From assembly GCA_949987565.1 (NCBI GenBank), contig OX465111.1:7874967-7938966 (forward strand): a stretch of DNA of 64,000 bases, written 5' to 3'. The position numbers were made by a program, and so were the translations under genes. Origin of the DNA: Luidia sarsii. Its lineage: Eukaryota; Echinodermata; Asteroidea; Paxillosida; Luidiidae. This document shows, in pieces, positions 53,601-64,000 of this stretch; within the stretch, counting starts at the first letter, position 1; each line of letters opens with the position of its first letter. The notes below the pieces were generated by a model that made no database searches, was not told the origin of the DNA, and saw nothing but the letters and a program-made list of their open reading frames with translations.

Positions 53601-55508
53601 CACTTACGTGCTGAATAGCTCAGGCCGAGCCCTGCTGCTCTCTTCAGAACCACATGTCACACACTCACAAAGCCACCCTTGAATTGGTGACATCAAAGCC
53701 CAACTCTTGGATTGTGTTTCTCAAAATCAATCACAAACTCCCGACATTAATTTGAGGTGAAAGGTCAAGAACTGAAAACGGGCAGTGCCGAGCCGAACCA
53801 GTTGTCAGTCGTTACTGCCAGAAAGCGGATTATATGAGCTGAGCAAATGCTTTTAAAATGTTTTATGGCGTACACTTTGCCCTTGTCATGATGATGAATT
53901 TTAGCTATGCTACTTGTAGGTACTAAGAGGAAACGGCGGCTATTTTTTGTTGCCTTTGCAGAGCCGACAAGAAAGGCTCGTCGTCCAAAAAGAAACGAAA
54001 GAAAAGCAAGAAAGCCCCGGAGCCTCCGTAAGTGCTGGTCTCACTTCACTTCCGGGCCCACGGTCCCATCTATGTATACAGTACACCCCATGTTGAGCTC
54101 GATCTCGGCCTCATTGAAAGCTATGTCCTGCCCACCCCCTCTTCCAGTCCAACCCACACACAGTTGACATATGTCAAGGAGTCGTTATTGCCTGTTAGCC
54201 AAAGAGTGGCCACATGAATAACATCACAATCCAGTCTGGTGTTAGGAATATACTCGAACCCTTTTACAGTGAGGTGAGGGGACTATACCTTTCCCACTGC
54301 ATTCATCTTTCTGGACACATCAACGGTGGAAAATCCGGATTTCTGATTATGACCGTCAAAGTCTCCTGACGACGGGCAGAGTACACGTTGAGATACACGC
54401 TCTCATCTCAAAAGAGAAAACTTACAATCGTGGTGTCACCAAAAACTGTGCACCTCTTTGCACTCCCACCATGCAAACCCTCCAATCTTATTCGTGCTAG
54501 CTTGACTCAGGCTGTCGATATGATAATGTGCGGTGACCGTGGCTTCTGTGTGTGCCTGACCCGCCCACTTGCCGTGTTTTGTCGACAGCCCGAGACCCGA
54601 AAAGACCAAAGGGAAAGGCGGCGAGTCCTCGGACGAACATTTCTACGAAGAGATCGACGCACTGCAGACAAAGAGGGCAAAGTCCAACAGCTACGTCACT
54701 ATGACGTCGTAAGTGCAGACGAATGCTCTTACCGATCGACCACAACGCTTAATTTCCAACGAGAGAAAAAAATGGCAATTATCTAGCTGCAATTATCTAT
54801 TTTCTTGTGTCCCGGACTCGTTCATTTACGCTTGTGCATTGATTGTTCTCTATAATTGTTACATCTGAGGAAGTAGTTGCTGCTACGAATGTATAATTTA
54901 TGCACCCTTTCCAACGGGTAAATCTTAATCTTTAAGTGTTATCCTTGAGGTGTTTTTACTGCTCATTAATAGCAGGAGTAAGGGATCCGCGAAGAAGAAG
55001 AAGAAAGGGTTATTCGGTTCGAAGAAAAAGCAGAAAGTTGTGGAGATGAGCGAGTCGGAGGAAGATGATGATCACGGCTATGTGGAGCCCGATGAGATTA
55101 ACCAGCCAGGGTAAGTTAACCGTGTATGGTATATTCAACGCTCTGGTGTATATTGTAACGACTGTGGCGCTCCTTCCATAGCCCTTATAGGAGAAATAGA
55201 AAGTCTAAAAAAAATTCCGTTTTTGTGATGAATTCTGTCCAGGTCGGAGGAACTAGAGATCGAAAACCTGAGGGAGCCACCTCCTCCACCAGGATCGGCC
55301 AGCAAGAGAAAGTCCCCAAAACAGAAAGGGTAAAAAATCTTGTGATGAAAAAGTGATGAATATTCATACTGAATCCCCATATGAAGAGCGCATGGTTGTT
55401 ACGACGTCATTCGTCAGATTGCTACTTGGCCTATTGTTCGCCTTCGTTCACAGGAAACCGTCAGAATACGAAGAACCCGTGGAGAACGACTACATGGAAA
55501 TCGAGTAA
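50619..55508 (+). CDS. Type I membrane protein: one TSR domain and phosphotyrosine-motif tail
   Basis: I do not recognise a named orthologue. Exons assembled by splice sites and phase: 50619-50694, 51608-52294, 53014-53116, 53962-54027, 54589-54708, 54976-55110, 55243-55329, 55454-55508 (TAA); 442 residues, all junctions in frame. Residues 1-19 are a signal peptide (MEHLWLCAVLLCLVRPSFG). Residues 27-197 are low-complexity, with a run of seven arginines (furin-like) followed by a Tyr/Asp-rich stretch (SDYGDYYQAYPPYYPD) that could be sulfated. Residues 198-241 are one thrombospondin type 1 repeat (EWGSC, CGIGYQRR, six cysteines). A membrane span lies at about 258-280. The tail of about 160 residues is Lys-rich, holds a class II SH3 ligand PEPPPR (308-313) and Tyr motifs YEEI (330), YVTM (346), YVEP (386), YEEP (430) and YMEI (438). 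An alternative start at ATG 51463 is open in frame, but that leader is AT-richer and lacks a classical N-terminal signal. Likely a surface receptor or adaptor signalling through Src-family/PI3K-type SH2 proteins (inference). Confidence 0.72.
50935..51425. mobile_element. ACCCGGGTAA-rich element hosting the MITE
   Basis: Outside the nested MITE, the sequence holds many TTACCCGGGTAA/GGGTTAAC motifs in both orientations. GTTACCCGGGTAATCTCGG before the MITE is the inverted partner of CCGAGACCCGGGTAAC after it. This looks like a palindromic non-autonomous DNA transposon; outer ends and family were not resolved. Confidence 0.4.
50963..51204. mobile_element. GGCCGTTT MITE (PIF/Harbinger-like), copy 2
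   Basis: A 242-bp element in intron 1 of the TSR receptor gene. The termini are inverted over about 41 bp with 2 mismatches, and the flanks ATA/ATA suggest a 3-bp duplication. It interrupts another repeat rich in ACCCGGGTAA (50935-51425). The 3-bp duplication and GGCC ends fit PIF/Harbinger, though the usual TWA target is not matched exactly. Confidence 0.65.
52330..52870. repeat. (CT)n/(CCCTCT)n pyrimidine tract in TSR receptor intron 2
   Basis: Starts about 35 bp after the donor at 52295. Its frames are artefacts. Confidence 0.9.
53245..53450. mobile_element. GAAGGTTTGC-family foldback element in intron of the TSR receptor gene
   Basis: Carries TTTGACACCGTGCAAGAC... and ...GTCTTGCTTGGTGTCACCGCAAACTTTC-like inverted sides around GAGCCGATAACTCTCGAAAGAGC, matching the layout of the copy in PTGES2 intron 4. 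No coding capacity. Confidence 0.45.
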
Positions 55509-56690
55509 TGACACGTGAAGTCCGCCCTCTGTCGGACTCGTCTCCGATCTGTCAACACTGCCAACCACAGACTTAGTTTTCCAATTACCGAAAGAAGAAC
55601 CGGAAGCCTTACAAATTAATGGCTTCATGTTTTGCTCGTTATTTCCGCATCGGTCTCCCGCATCCTTTCCCTTTGTTGCTTTAAACGGAAAGGATTTTTT
55701 TTCAACGATCTCCGTGAATTCCACTGAGCATAACATTTGCTCAATTCAAGCATGGAAGGTATCCCTAAAAACGTTTTGTCTTGATGGTTTTTGTTTGTGC
55801 TTTAAAAAAAAAAGTCATTTGTATAAAATTGATGTTTCAAGCTTGAAGCAGCTGCTGGGGAAGCTATAGGCCTAGCTGTTGGTATTATTGGATGTCTCTA
55901 GTTCTACAATCTTGATGTGGGAAGACTTCGTGGGTCTGAGCAATGGTGGTGCTGGTCATTTAATATAAAAGTTGGAACACATCTGTCATTTCCATCTAAA
56001 TTCGGTTCTGAGAACTGTCAGGAAGCGGTGCATTGCTAAATATATACCCTCGCGGCACATCCCGGTACAGTACTCATGCCTGGAACGGTTATGGGTTGAA
56101 ATCTGCAGGATGTGGTATAGATCGGCACGTTATGGAGGGCTTGTAAGCCGCAGCTACCGTAACCTCACTTGATGTCGAAGTAAAAGGGATGGACAATGAA
56201 AGAGCATTCTACACGTCTTATAATGCCTCCGACAAGATAATGGTTCTCCGCATTGCTGGTATTCTGACTCAGCTGGAAGTGAATGTGAAGCTGAAAGATC
56301 CATTTCGTTCTTCCGAAGAGTGCACTCCGACCTTTGAAACAGAATTGGCCGGCATCGTTGGACAGGATCACGTTCGCTTATAGCTATCTTACAGCAGGGT
56401 CATTTATCTTAATAAAAAATCTGCCCAATGTTTATTCAAACTAATCAAAGAGGAGTGTTGTCTATAGTTGCATTTTATTTCATTGAAGTTTCTGTCTCAC
56501 CTCTATCATCCTAAAATAAAATAAAAATGTCCTCTGCTGCTCCCCATCGTATACAACCACCGTATACTATACACCTATGTCCAATTCGTCATGGTAAGCC
56601 TCTCTCCAATTAGTATGGCGGGCAGAATTGACTTCGCATCTCGAAATAGTAATAGTTTGGATTAGAAAGAGAGATCTTTCCGACAGAAGA
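55509..56690. other. 3' flank of the TSR receptor gene
   Basis: No second gene supported. AATAAA at 56411-56416 is a candidate polyadenylation signal; AAAATAAAATAAAA follows at about 56514. The 65-codon plus frame at 56189 is not recognised. Confidence 0.35.
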
Positions 56691-56845
56691 CGAGACGAAA
56701 CGGGACGGGACGGGACGGGACGGGACAGGGCGGGACGGGACGAGACGAGACGAGACGAGATGAGACGAGACGAGATGAGACGAGATGAGACGAACAGAGA
56801 CAATACAAGACAAGACAAGACAAGACAAGACAAGACAACATTAGA
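56690..56845. repeat. GACGG/GACGA/GACAA pentanucleotide microsatellite
   Basis: Ordered blocks GGGAC, then ACGAG/ATGAG, then ACAAG over 150 bp, apparently successive mutations of one pentamer. Confidence 0.85.
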
Positions 56846-56889
56846 TCAGGGAATGCAATGCTATTTTGAGGGTGACCAGGAGGAGTTGT

Positions 56890-57490
56890 TACAGGGGTAG
56901 TCGACCTCTCTCATCCCGGTCGGAGTTGGGCTGAGTAGCCCTCCAACAATAGCCCCACCTGAAGTGGTCCATCAAGAGTTTGCCGTGAAGCTTTCGTGAT
57001 GGGAGCGGGCGAGATGATGCAATTACTGAATGTTTAGGACCGGCCGGAGGACTGACACAAGCCCCGGCCGAATCCACTCCAAAACTGCCTCGGCAAACAC
57101 CGCTGATCCCCCCGCCCGCCCGCCTCTCCCGATAACCTTCTCCTTCCTCGCCGTACCACCAGCCTGGACCTTGATCCGCGGAAGGGTTCTATAATAAGCC
57201 CCACTTAACCCCCCCCCCCCTCCGAACCACCCACGTCAGCCACTCCGCCGTCCCTGGCCCATCGGACAATCGGGCCGTCCGTCCGCTGAAGAGTACTAGA
57301 TGCCCGCGGGCGACCCTCTTCAGGAAGCTTAGAGTGACCCCAACGACCGGGAAGCATCAAGGTCCAGCCACTTGTGTCGGTCTGTGACCCGTAGTCAAGG
57401 TGACTCTCCGCACCTTGCAGGAGCCTCCCTTTCCTCCTCGACACAGTGAGGATAGATAGTTCCATGACCCCCCTGTGGAACCGACACTCC
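56890..57490. other. GC-rich tract, possible retroelement 5' region
   Basis: About 600 bp of high-GC, CpG-bearing DNA with a C-run at 57207-57220 and no convincing ORF. Borders are sharp against AT-rich DNA. Origin unknown. Confidence 0.3.
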
Positions 57491-57744
57491 CTTTGAATAT
57501 TTTGTTTTTCTTCTGGCGATAGTCAGACGTAAGCCGGGTAGAATTTTAGAAACCACTTGGCTATATTACTCTGTTTTTGTGTTACTAAGGATAATTTGTT
57601 GTGTCATTTTTATGTATAGATCAAGTATACAAAATATGTTGCAAACTGCTTTACCGACTATGACAAAAACAACATATTATTTAAAAAAAAGTGCTGAGGG
57701 CCTAACGTTTCGATCTCAGTAGGACCTTGATAGAGGTCCTGCTA

Positions 57745-59340
57745 GGATCCTCCCTCCATTCCTGCCTGCCTCCCTGCCTCCCTGCCTGCCTCCCTCCCTC
57801 CCTCTGCCTGCCTGCCTGCCTGGTTGCCTGCATGGTTGCATGCCTGCCTGCCTGCCTCCCTCCATCCCTTCCTGGACCCCTCCCTGCCTCCCTCTGCCTG
57901 CCTGCCTGGGTGCCTGCCTGTCTTCCTCCCTGCCTCCCTCCATCCAGTCCTGCCTCCCTGCCTCCCTCCATCCCTTCCTGCCTCCCTCCCTGCCTCCCTC
58001 TGCCTGCCTGCCTTCCTCCCTGCCTCCCTCTATCCCTTCCTGCCTCCCTGCCTCCCTCCATCCCCTCCTGCCTCCCTGCCTCCCTCCATCCCTCCCTGCC
58101 TCCCTCTGCCTGCCTGCCTGGGTGCCTGCCTGCCTTTCTCACTGCCTCCCTCCATCCCTCCCTGCCTCCCTCTGCCTGCCTGCCTGGGTGCCTGGGTGCC
58201 TGGGTGCCTGCCTGCCTCCATCCCTTCCTGCCTCCCTGCCTCCCTCCATCCCTTCCTGCCTCCCTGCCTCCCTGTCTCCCTGCCTCACTGCCTCTCTTCA
58301 TCCCTCCATCCCTCCCTGCCTCCCTCTGCCTGCCTGCCTGGGTGCCTGGGTGCCTGGGTGCCTGCCTGCCTCCATCCCTTCCTGCCTCCCTGCCTCCCTC
58401 CATCCCTTCCTGCCTCCCTGCCTCCCTGTCTCCCTGCCTCCCTGCCTCTCTTCATCCCTCCATCCCTCCCTGCCTCCCTCTGCCTGCCTGCCTGGGTGCC
58501 TGGGTGCCTGGGTGCCTGCCTGCCTCCATCCCTTCCTGCCTCCCTGCCTCCCTCCATCCCTTCCTGCCTCCCTGCCTCCCTGTCTCCCTGCCTCCCTGCC
58601 TCTCTTCATCCCTCCATCCCTCCCTGCCTCCCTCCATCCCTCCCTGCCTCCCTCTGCCTGCCTGCCTGGGTGCCTGGGTGCCTGGGTGCCTGCCTGCCTC
58701 CATCCCTTCCTGTCTCCCTGCCTCCCTCCATCCCTTCCTGCCTCCCTGCCTCCCTGTCTCCCTGCCTCCCTGCCTCTCTTCATCCCTCCATCCTTCCCTG
58801 CCTCCCTCTGCCTGCCTGTCTACCTCCATGCCTCCCTCCATCCCTTCCTGCCTCCCTGCCTCCCTCCACCCCTCCCTGCCTCCCTCTGCCTGCCTGCCTG
58901 GGTGCCTGGGTGCCTGGGTGCCTGGGTGCCTGCCTGCCTCCATCCCTTCCTGCCTCCCTGCCTCCCTCCATCCCTTCCTGCCTCCTTGCCTCCCTGTCTC
59001 CCTGCCTCTCTTCATCCCTCCATCCTTCCCTGCCTCCCTCTGCCTGCCTGTCTACCTCCAACCCTCCCTCCATCCCTTCCTGCCTCCCTGCCTCCCTCCA
59101 TCCCTCCCTGCCTCCCTCTGCCTGCCTGCCTGGGTGCCTGGGTGCCTGGGTGCCTGCCTGCCTCCATCCCTCCCTGCCTCCCTGCTTCCCTCCATCCCTT
59201 CCTGCCTCCTTGCCTCCCTGTCTCCCTGCCTCCCTGCCTCTCTTCCTCCCTCCCTCCCCCATGTCTCACTGCCTGCCCCCCTATCTGCCTCCCTCCCTGC
59301 CTCCTCCCTCCCTCACTCAGGCTTCTCTAAGCCCTCGCTC
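57745..59340. repeat. 1.6-kb CCTGCCTCCCTCCATCC minisatellite
   Basis: Built from CCTCCCTGCCTCC, CCATCCCTTCCTG and GGGTGCCTGGGTGCC words arranged in longer units of roughly 155-180 bp (the GGGTGCCTGGGTGCC block recurs at about 58189, 58339, 58492, 58667, 58900 and 59130). All three plus frames stay open for about 500 codons because few stop codons can form. It starts beside a GAAACGTTAGGCCCTCAGCAC fragment (minus, 57690-57712). Confidence 0.9.
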
Positions 59341-59344
59341 TCCT

Positions 59345-61080
59345 GCTTTACCTCTCCCTTCACACTCCCTGCCCTCTCTGTAGAATCTGTCTGCTCAGGA
59401 CTCCTGAGCCAAGGTGTTACTGAGATCGTAGTAAAAACTGAACGAACTGAAAACTGAATAACTTTCAGAATCCAGTCAGTACATATTGGGGTTGCTTGTC
59501 GGTGAGCTACATAATACGACCCTTAGTTTGCGTCGTGATATCTTACTGGTATTATAACTTTAGCTTGGTAAACAGTGTTCCAGGTTGGTATTCCTGAAGA
59601 GTTTTTGTTTCTATTTCCTGGAAACGTTCAAAGCAGTTCGCAACCAACGAGTGTACCCAACAACCCAACGCCGTCACCCCGCTGCACTGTGTTTCGTAAT
59701 AAAGGACTGACTCAACATGAAATAGAACGGTTTTCAGAAAGGGGTTGCGTCTCGTTCCATCGGGCCTCTGATGGATTCGGCGGCCTTGTTAGGATGTCGA
59801 TGGCACTTTGCCCTTGAAATTGATATCCATTTTCCGGGAGACTGTTGGGGTCGGCTGTAGGGGCTTTCGTGGGAGTGGGTTTGTATAGGCCCAGCCCTTG
59901 TTTGTTTGATAACCGCACGCAGGGGTTGAAAGAATCACACACGGATAGGTGTTGTGGATGCGCTGGCATAATTTAGTCACCGGCTTATAATTAAAGGGAC
60001 TCGTTAATAACTCACGAAATAAGAAGTACATGTATATTTGACTCAATAATACTTCCTAATACACCATAATACCCATGAAATAAGAAGTCGATAAGACTTG
60101 AAGGTTTGTATGGTGGAAATACTACGTTTGCGGTAGTACTGAAAAGAGCCGGTAACTTAACGTTTAGGGTATAGTATGTACTCTGCCCGTCGTCAGGAAA
60201 AATATACGAGACTCCACTCCATAATATATTTTTCAATAGGTTATAATACTTATATATTTAGTTCATCCCTTTTTTCACAAACTCCTGGGTTTTGAGAAAA
60301 TGGAATAAAAAGAAGAAAAATGTCGAAGAAAGCTTAACCATTTGGGAAATATCGAACCGATAGTTTGACCAAGTATCGAATGGTTATATAACAATCGATT
60401 AATGAAACCCAAAACTGGATTGTGTCTGTCAAAATCAATACTTAATAAATTCCAGACTAGAAAAGGTGTTCGTCCAGAATGATTAGCTTATCCTTTGTCT
60501 CAACGGCTTATTCAGTGTACCATGTTGTGAACTACTTTTGGAAACTTGTCCATACCCACATTCCATGTCAACTGAATACACGTTGTGCTTCAGCGATCCT
60601 GCTGCATGGCATCTCTCTCAACTGCGGAAATAATTGAAGGATTACAACTAGCAGATTTTAAAAGGAAAACTAAATCAAATCAGAAATAAACCGAAATTGT
60701 GATTTATACTCTATGAAAATTAATGAATAGCTGCTCGCATGGCGCTCTTCCCTCGCACAGGACGAGTGAAAGTTGTTGCGAGTGAAAACTCTCTCCGGAA
60801 ATCAGTTTTCTGGTTTGGGTTGTATTGCTTAATTTGTTAGTGTCCACACATCTATTTGCTGACTGGAAACTTGATTTTCAATTTAGCAAAGCCCATCGTC
60901 AATATTCTCATGAATTGTGCAGTCCCTACTTTAAGAAATAAAACCCGAAGACTTTGCAAAATTATACTCAGGAAATAGTAAGTAGCTTGCAACATTTCGT
61001 CGAATTATATTGTTGTCATAATTCTATGCGTTTTGCGGGGCGTACGTCATTGACACAAGTAGAGCACTGCAACGTGACAT
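59345..61080. other. Spacer upstream of pappalysin
   Basis: AT-rich; holds the GAAGGTTTGC-family fragment at 60090 and no supported gene. Confidence 0.45.
60090..60215. mobile_element. GAAGGTTTGC-family element fragment
   Basis: Starts TTGAAGGTTTGTATGGTGGAA, then GAAAAGAGCCGGTAACTTAACGTT and CTCTGCCCGTCGTCAGG. The last motif also occurs at 20640-20660 and, inverted, at 54360-54380 and 63870-63890. Confidence 0.45.
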
Positions 61081-61151
61081 CATTAACAATGGCACCTCTT
61101 GTTAATGCGCGAGTTTTTTCTCCCCCTTTTTGACCGACGTGTGCGAGCGCG

Positions 61152-61256
61152 CTGATTGGCTGTCCGACCACGCGCCCTGGCGTGGTCTCGACCAATCAGA
61201 CGCCGAGCTCCCGCCTGTGGAAATTCAGTCACCGCGGCTAGCCCAGTTTTGATTGG
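61152..61256 (+). promoter_or_regulatory. CpG-rich CCAAT-box promoter of the pappalysin gene
   Basis: About 240-345 bp upstream of the pappalysin start codon. Three CCAAT-type boxes are visible: ATTGG at 61155-61159, CCAAT at 61192-61196 and ATTGG at 61252-61256. The first two face each other as CTGATTGG and CCAATCAG and enclose a perfect 8-bp dyad, GACCACGC (61166-61173) and GCGTGGTC (61180-61187). The surroundings are rich in CpG. CCAAT boxes are known NF-Y sites; that this is the active promoter is inference from position. Confidence 0.45.
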
Positions 61257-61496
61257 CCCAGACGCGGCCCAAGACAAACAATACAGCACACAATAAGAAA
61301 AAAAACCTAAATCGTCTGAACAGAAAAAAATCCCCAGCAAAATAAGAGTTCATCGAAACTTCGCCAGCGATAACAAAAACGGTGCAGTTGAGATCTCCAA
61401 CCCACACAGAAGGGTCGTGGTTTTCTGTCAAACATTGGTGCATGCACGAATGCGATCGATAGAGACGGCCGTCGAAATTCGAATGCAGACGGTCAG

Positions 61497-61977
61497 ATGA
61501 GAAAACTAGAAATGGCGGTAAAAGTGAATGTGGTCTTGCTCGTCTGTTTAGTGTGTTATACTTTTGCGGTCGCTCTCGCCAGCGGAGAGAGTGAAGAGAA
61601 AAGTGCAAGTTCGGGAGTCAACGAGGACGGAGAGAAGCAGGGATTCCAGCGCGTGCCGAGGGTCTCCGGAGCAGCTGCGGGTCGCGGGCAGTTCTGCGGG
61701 ACCTCCACCCGGCGCGCTCGGAGGGCCAGGGCGGACCGGTTCCGCTTCGCCCCGGAGCCGGTGCGGACTCCGGGTCGCGCCGCCGGGGGCGCCGGGCGAC
61801 GTGCCCGGCGGGGCCTGGTGTCGGCCGCCGGCACGGCCGTCCACTTCACCGGCCGCTCGGACGCGCTGCTCTACCGGGGTCCGCCCGATGGAGGGCGCCG
61901 CATACCCAGGGGGGACTTCACCGTGGCTCTCTGGGTGAAGCCGGCCGGAGGTCAGCACACCCCGACTGTCATCATCG
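61497..61977 (+). CDS. PAPPA: Pappalysin-like metalloprotease, first coding exon (partial)
   Basis: First exon of a secreted pappalysin (metzincin that cleaves IGF-binding proteins). It encodes 160 residues plus one base and ends at a GTGAGG donor. Residues 9-30 form a signal peptide (VVLLVCLVCYTFAVALASG region); Met6 is an alternative start. A propeptide follows with two furin-like basic clusters (RRARRAR at 72-78, GRRARR at 100-105), as known for PAPP-A proforms. Residues 113-160 begin the laminin-G-like domain: AVHFTGRSD, then GDFTVALWVKPAGGQHTPTVIIG, which closely resembles the start of this domain in human PAPPA. The catalytic zinc site, Notch repeats and sushi modules would lie on later exons outside the window. 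PAPPA versus PAPPA2 cannot be decided from this exon. Confidence 0.72.
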
Positions 61978-62039
61978 GTGAGGACACAAACTGTGGCTGC
62001 AATTTTAAATTATTTTCCATTCAATTGCTATCCCTACAA

Positions 62040-62225
62040 TTTCTTTAAATCTCATTGTATGACATTACATTCCGTTTCATTCCATTCTATTATATCAAAT
62101 TCCATCTAATTCCATCTCATTCCATCCTATACCATTCTATCCTGTCCCATTATATTCTACTTCATTCCAACTCATCCGAATGCATCCCATCCCCATTGCA
62201 ACCCATTCCATCCCCACTCCATCCA
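62040..62225. repeat. Degenerate ATTCC/ATTCT pentamer repeat in pappalysin intron 1
   Basis: CATTCCATTCTATTATATC-type words over 180 bp. Confidence 0.7.
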
Positions 62226-62549
62226 CCCCCACTTTGTCCGGGCAGTGGCCCGGTGCGATCGGTTTGAAACCCCCGCTGAAGTAGAACGACCGAAGGCAAT
62301 GAGCCACAGATGCTCGATGTCCTATCCTCTTTTACTGGCCCCGGCCCAGTCATTAGAGAGGAGGGGTGGTGGAAAGGTGAGCCAACCGGACAATCGTATC
62401 CCTCCCTCTCCACTCGTAACTGCAATACACTATAGTCTATGAATATCGTAAACAAAAATCCAATAATCGAGCGGTAATAATTGCCCGTCGCTTCAACCAT
62501 ACTCCAAATGCGCAGTCATCTCTACTCGACCAAACCCAGAAAGCCCCCT

Positions 62550-62700
62550 ATCTCTTCCCCCTCTCTCTCTCTCTGTCTGTCTGTCTGTCTGTCTCTGTCT
62601 CTCAGTCTCTCTATCCCTCTCTCTGTCTCTCTGTCTCTCTCTGTCTTTGTCTCTCTATCTCCCTCTCTGTCTCTGTCTCTCCCTCTCTCTAGTTCCCCCT
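62550..62700. repeat. (CTCTGT)n microsatellite in pappalysin intron 1
   Basis: CTCTCT/CTGTCT words over 150 bp. The rest of 62700-63720 shows no recognised feature; 63100-63260 is mildly CpG-rich. Confidence 0.8.
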
Positions 62701-63719
62701 TTGTCACTACACACACAATGCCTTTTCATTATTAAGAAATCGCTGGTTGCGTGACTATTTTCCAAGTGTGATGGAAATGATATTAAGGTTCATTTTTTTG
62801 GTAAGTATCTCTCTGATGATTAGCAAGCTACGGATAGCACTTTTTTTTAAACAGACGCTGGAACTCCGAATCGAATGGAAAACAAACTCAAACTGGACTT
62901 ATTTTTATCATTCTCGTAGATTGACCTGCGAGGATCTCACAGCTATATAAAGCAAGAACAATATTTGTTTACCCACAGATAGAGCATCAAAACATTCCCA
63001 CATGTTGCACTGTCGAACCCATTTCCCATTAATTTCAATTTGCTGGGACTCCTCTTGGCTGTCTCTTTCTTTGTTGTTGTAAAACGTTGCCAAATAATTG
63101 TGAAGCGACGTTCCACGAAGTCTCCGATCTCAGCGTGAATCATGCACCGACCTTCGCCGCGTACGTGCCCACATCTGCCCCACGGTCCCTGGGTCAAGCT
63201 CACGCTCGGCGCCTGCACTCCCAAGGCCGAGCGAGTTAAACCATGGAGAGGTTAAACCACTCGCCACACACATGCAAGCACATCCCCTATTATACTCACA
63301 CGCATAAAAAAGCCGACTCGCTTCGTACATACACATTTATATAATAATTGGAGGCGCAGATATCGTGTACATGTACTTGCCCGTGGCTCAGAGCCCCCGG
63401 GATGAAGCGGTCATTGACCCCGTGAGCAAGCCGACTGCCACGCATGTATTTCTGAAGGTCGACCGATCGGCTTGCGTAGCACGGCTCGGACAGACCGCGC
63501 CAAGCGGTCATTGTGTTGCGTGTAAAAAAAAAAAGAGGAGAACAAAGCAAATCGATATACCGAAATATATGTTTTTTGTTCCCCTGTGTCTAGAGGTCAC
63601 CTTTAGACAGAACGCGGTGCAAGCACAAAGTTGGAAAGTTTGCCCCGACGCCACACATGCACGTACATTTCGTGATGTATAGTGTGGTTTGGAAAATACT
63701 CGATAGCGCAATGTTTGGG

Positions 63720-63995
63720 ATAGTGTCACGTGCTCTGCTCGCTGTCAGGAGTCTCCAAGTTTCCCGATTCCAAGTATTATTGGTGGAACTTGTACAGAGG
63801 CTTCCCAAGACACTTGGGCGATCTTTGGAACACCAATGAGCACAATCTTAGCAGTATAGGAACCCAGACGTCTCCCGACGACGGCAGAGCACACTTGTGC
63901 TCGAAATGCTGAGGTAGTACCGGCTCTTCTCGGAGCCACACTCCATCTCGAAAGAGAAGCCTTTATACGTGATGCCACAGTACACTTTCCACAAT
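63720..63995. mobile_element. GAAGGTTTGC-family element in pappalysin intron 1
   Basis: Contains CCCGACGACGGCAGAGCAC, GCTCGAAATGCTGAG, ACCGGCTCTTCTCGGAGCC and ACTCCATCTCGAAAGAGAAG, the core of the foldback family seen in PTGES2 intron 4. It reaches the window end. Confidence 0.45.
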
Positions 63996-64000
63996 AGTGA

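Noticed and set aside
57727..59457. 576-codon Leu/Pro/Ser/Cys-rich frame and two companion frames of about 500 codons
   Set aside because: All three plus frames are open at once because the CCTGCCTCC repeat seldom forms stop codons. There are no domains and no splice context.

Overview
The window is nuclear DNA from an animal. Genes are split into short GC-rich exons with GT/AG introns whose phases agree across every junction I could place, and about three quarters of the sequence is introns, satellites, microsatellites and small transposons. The proteins are clearly metazoan: an ABCA2-type lipid transporter, prostaglandin E synthase 2 and a pappalysin. An invertebrate deuterostome (echinoderm, hemichordate or cephalochordate) seems most likely, but no single marker decides this and the species call is an inference.

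Layout, all recognised genes on the + strand. (1) 722-11188: the last 15 visible coding exons of an ABCA2-like gene (end of the second membrane domain, whole second nucleotide-binding domain, long C-terminal tail); the gene begins outside the window. (2) 11189-16800: spacer with a 93-bp minisatellite and a (CCTTC)n tract. (3) 16990-21632: complete five-exon PTGES2 gene, 387 codons, with a foldback element just upstream of its start codon. (4) 22.7-50.6 kb: gene-poor region with a degenerate telomere-like C/A-rich tract (22.7-23.6 kb), a ten-unit 151-bp tandem array carrying tRNA-like promoter boxes (24.1-25.5 kb), a 24-bp minisatellite (27.4-28.6 kb), a piggyBac-like MITE (30.7-31.4 kb), a purine tract (33.4-35.1 kb), a dead LINE fragment (35.1-35.8 kb) and a 9.2-kb satellite of 40/46-bp units in which a 4,403-bp block is present twice almost perfectly (36.7-45.9 kb). 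(5) 50619-55508: an eight-exon gene that I assembled by splice phase. It encodes a 442-residue type I membrane protein with a signal peptide, one thrombospondin type 1 repeat and a cytoplasmic tail holding five SH2-type tyrosine motifs; I do not recognise it as a named gene. (6) 56.7-59.3 kb: simple repeats and a 1.6-kb CCTGCCTCC-type minisatellite. (7) 61497-61977: first coding exon of a pappalysin-like metalloprotease, preceded by a CpG-rich promoter with symmetrically placed CCAAT boxes; the gene continues past the window.

ABCA2, PTGES2 and PAPPA all map to human 9q33-q34, so their co-linearity here looks like an ancient linkage block. The genes do not form one pathway. The strongest candidates for something undescribed are the TSR/phosphotyrosine-tail receptor, the tRNA-promoter satellite and the near-identical satellite duplication.
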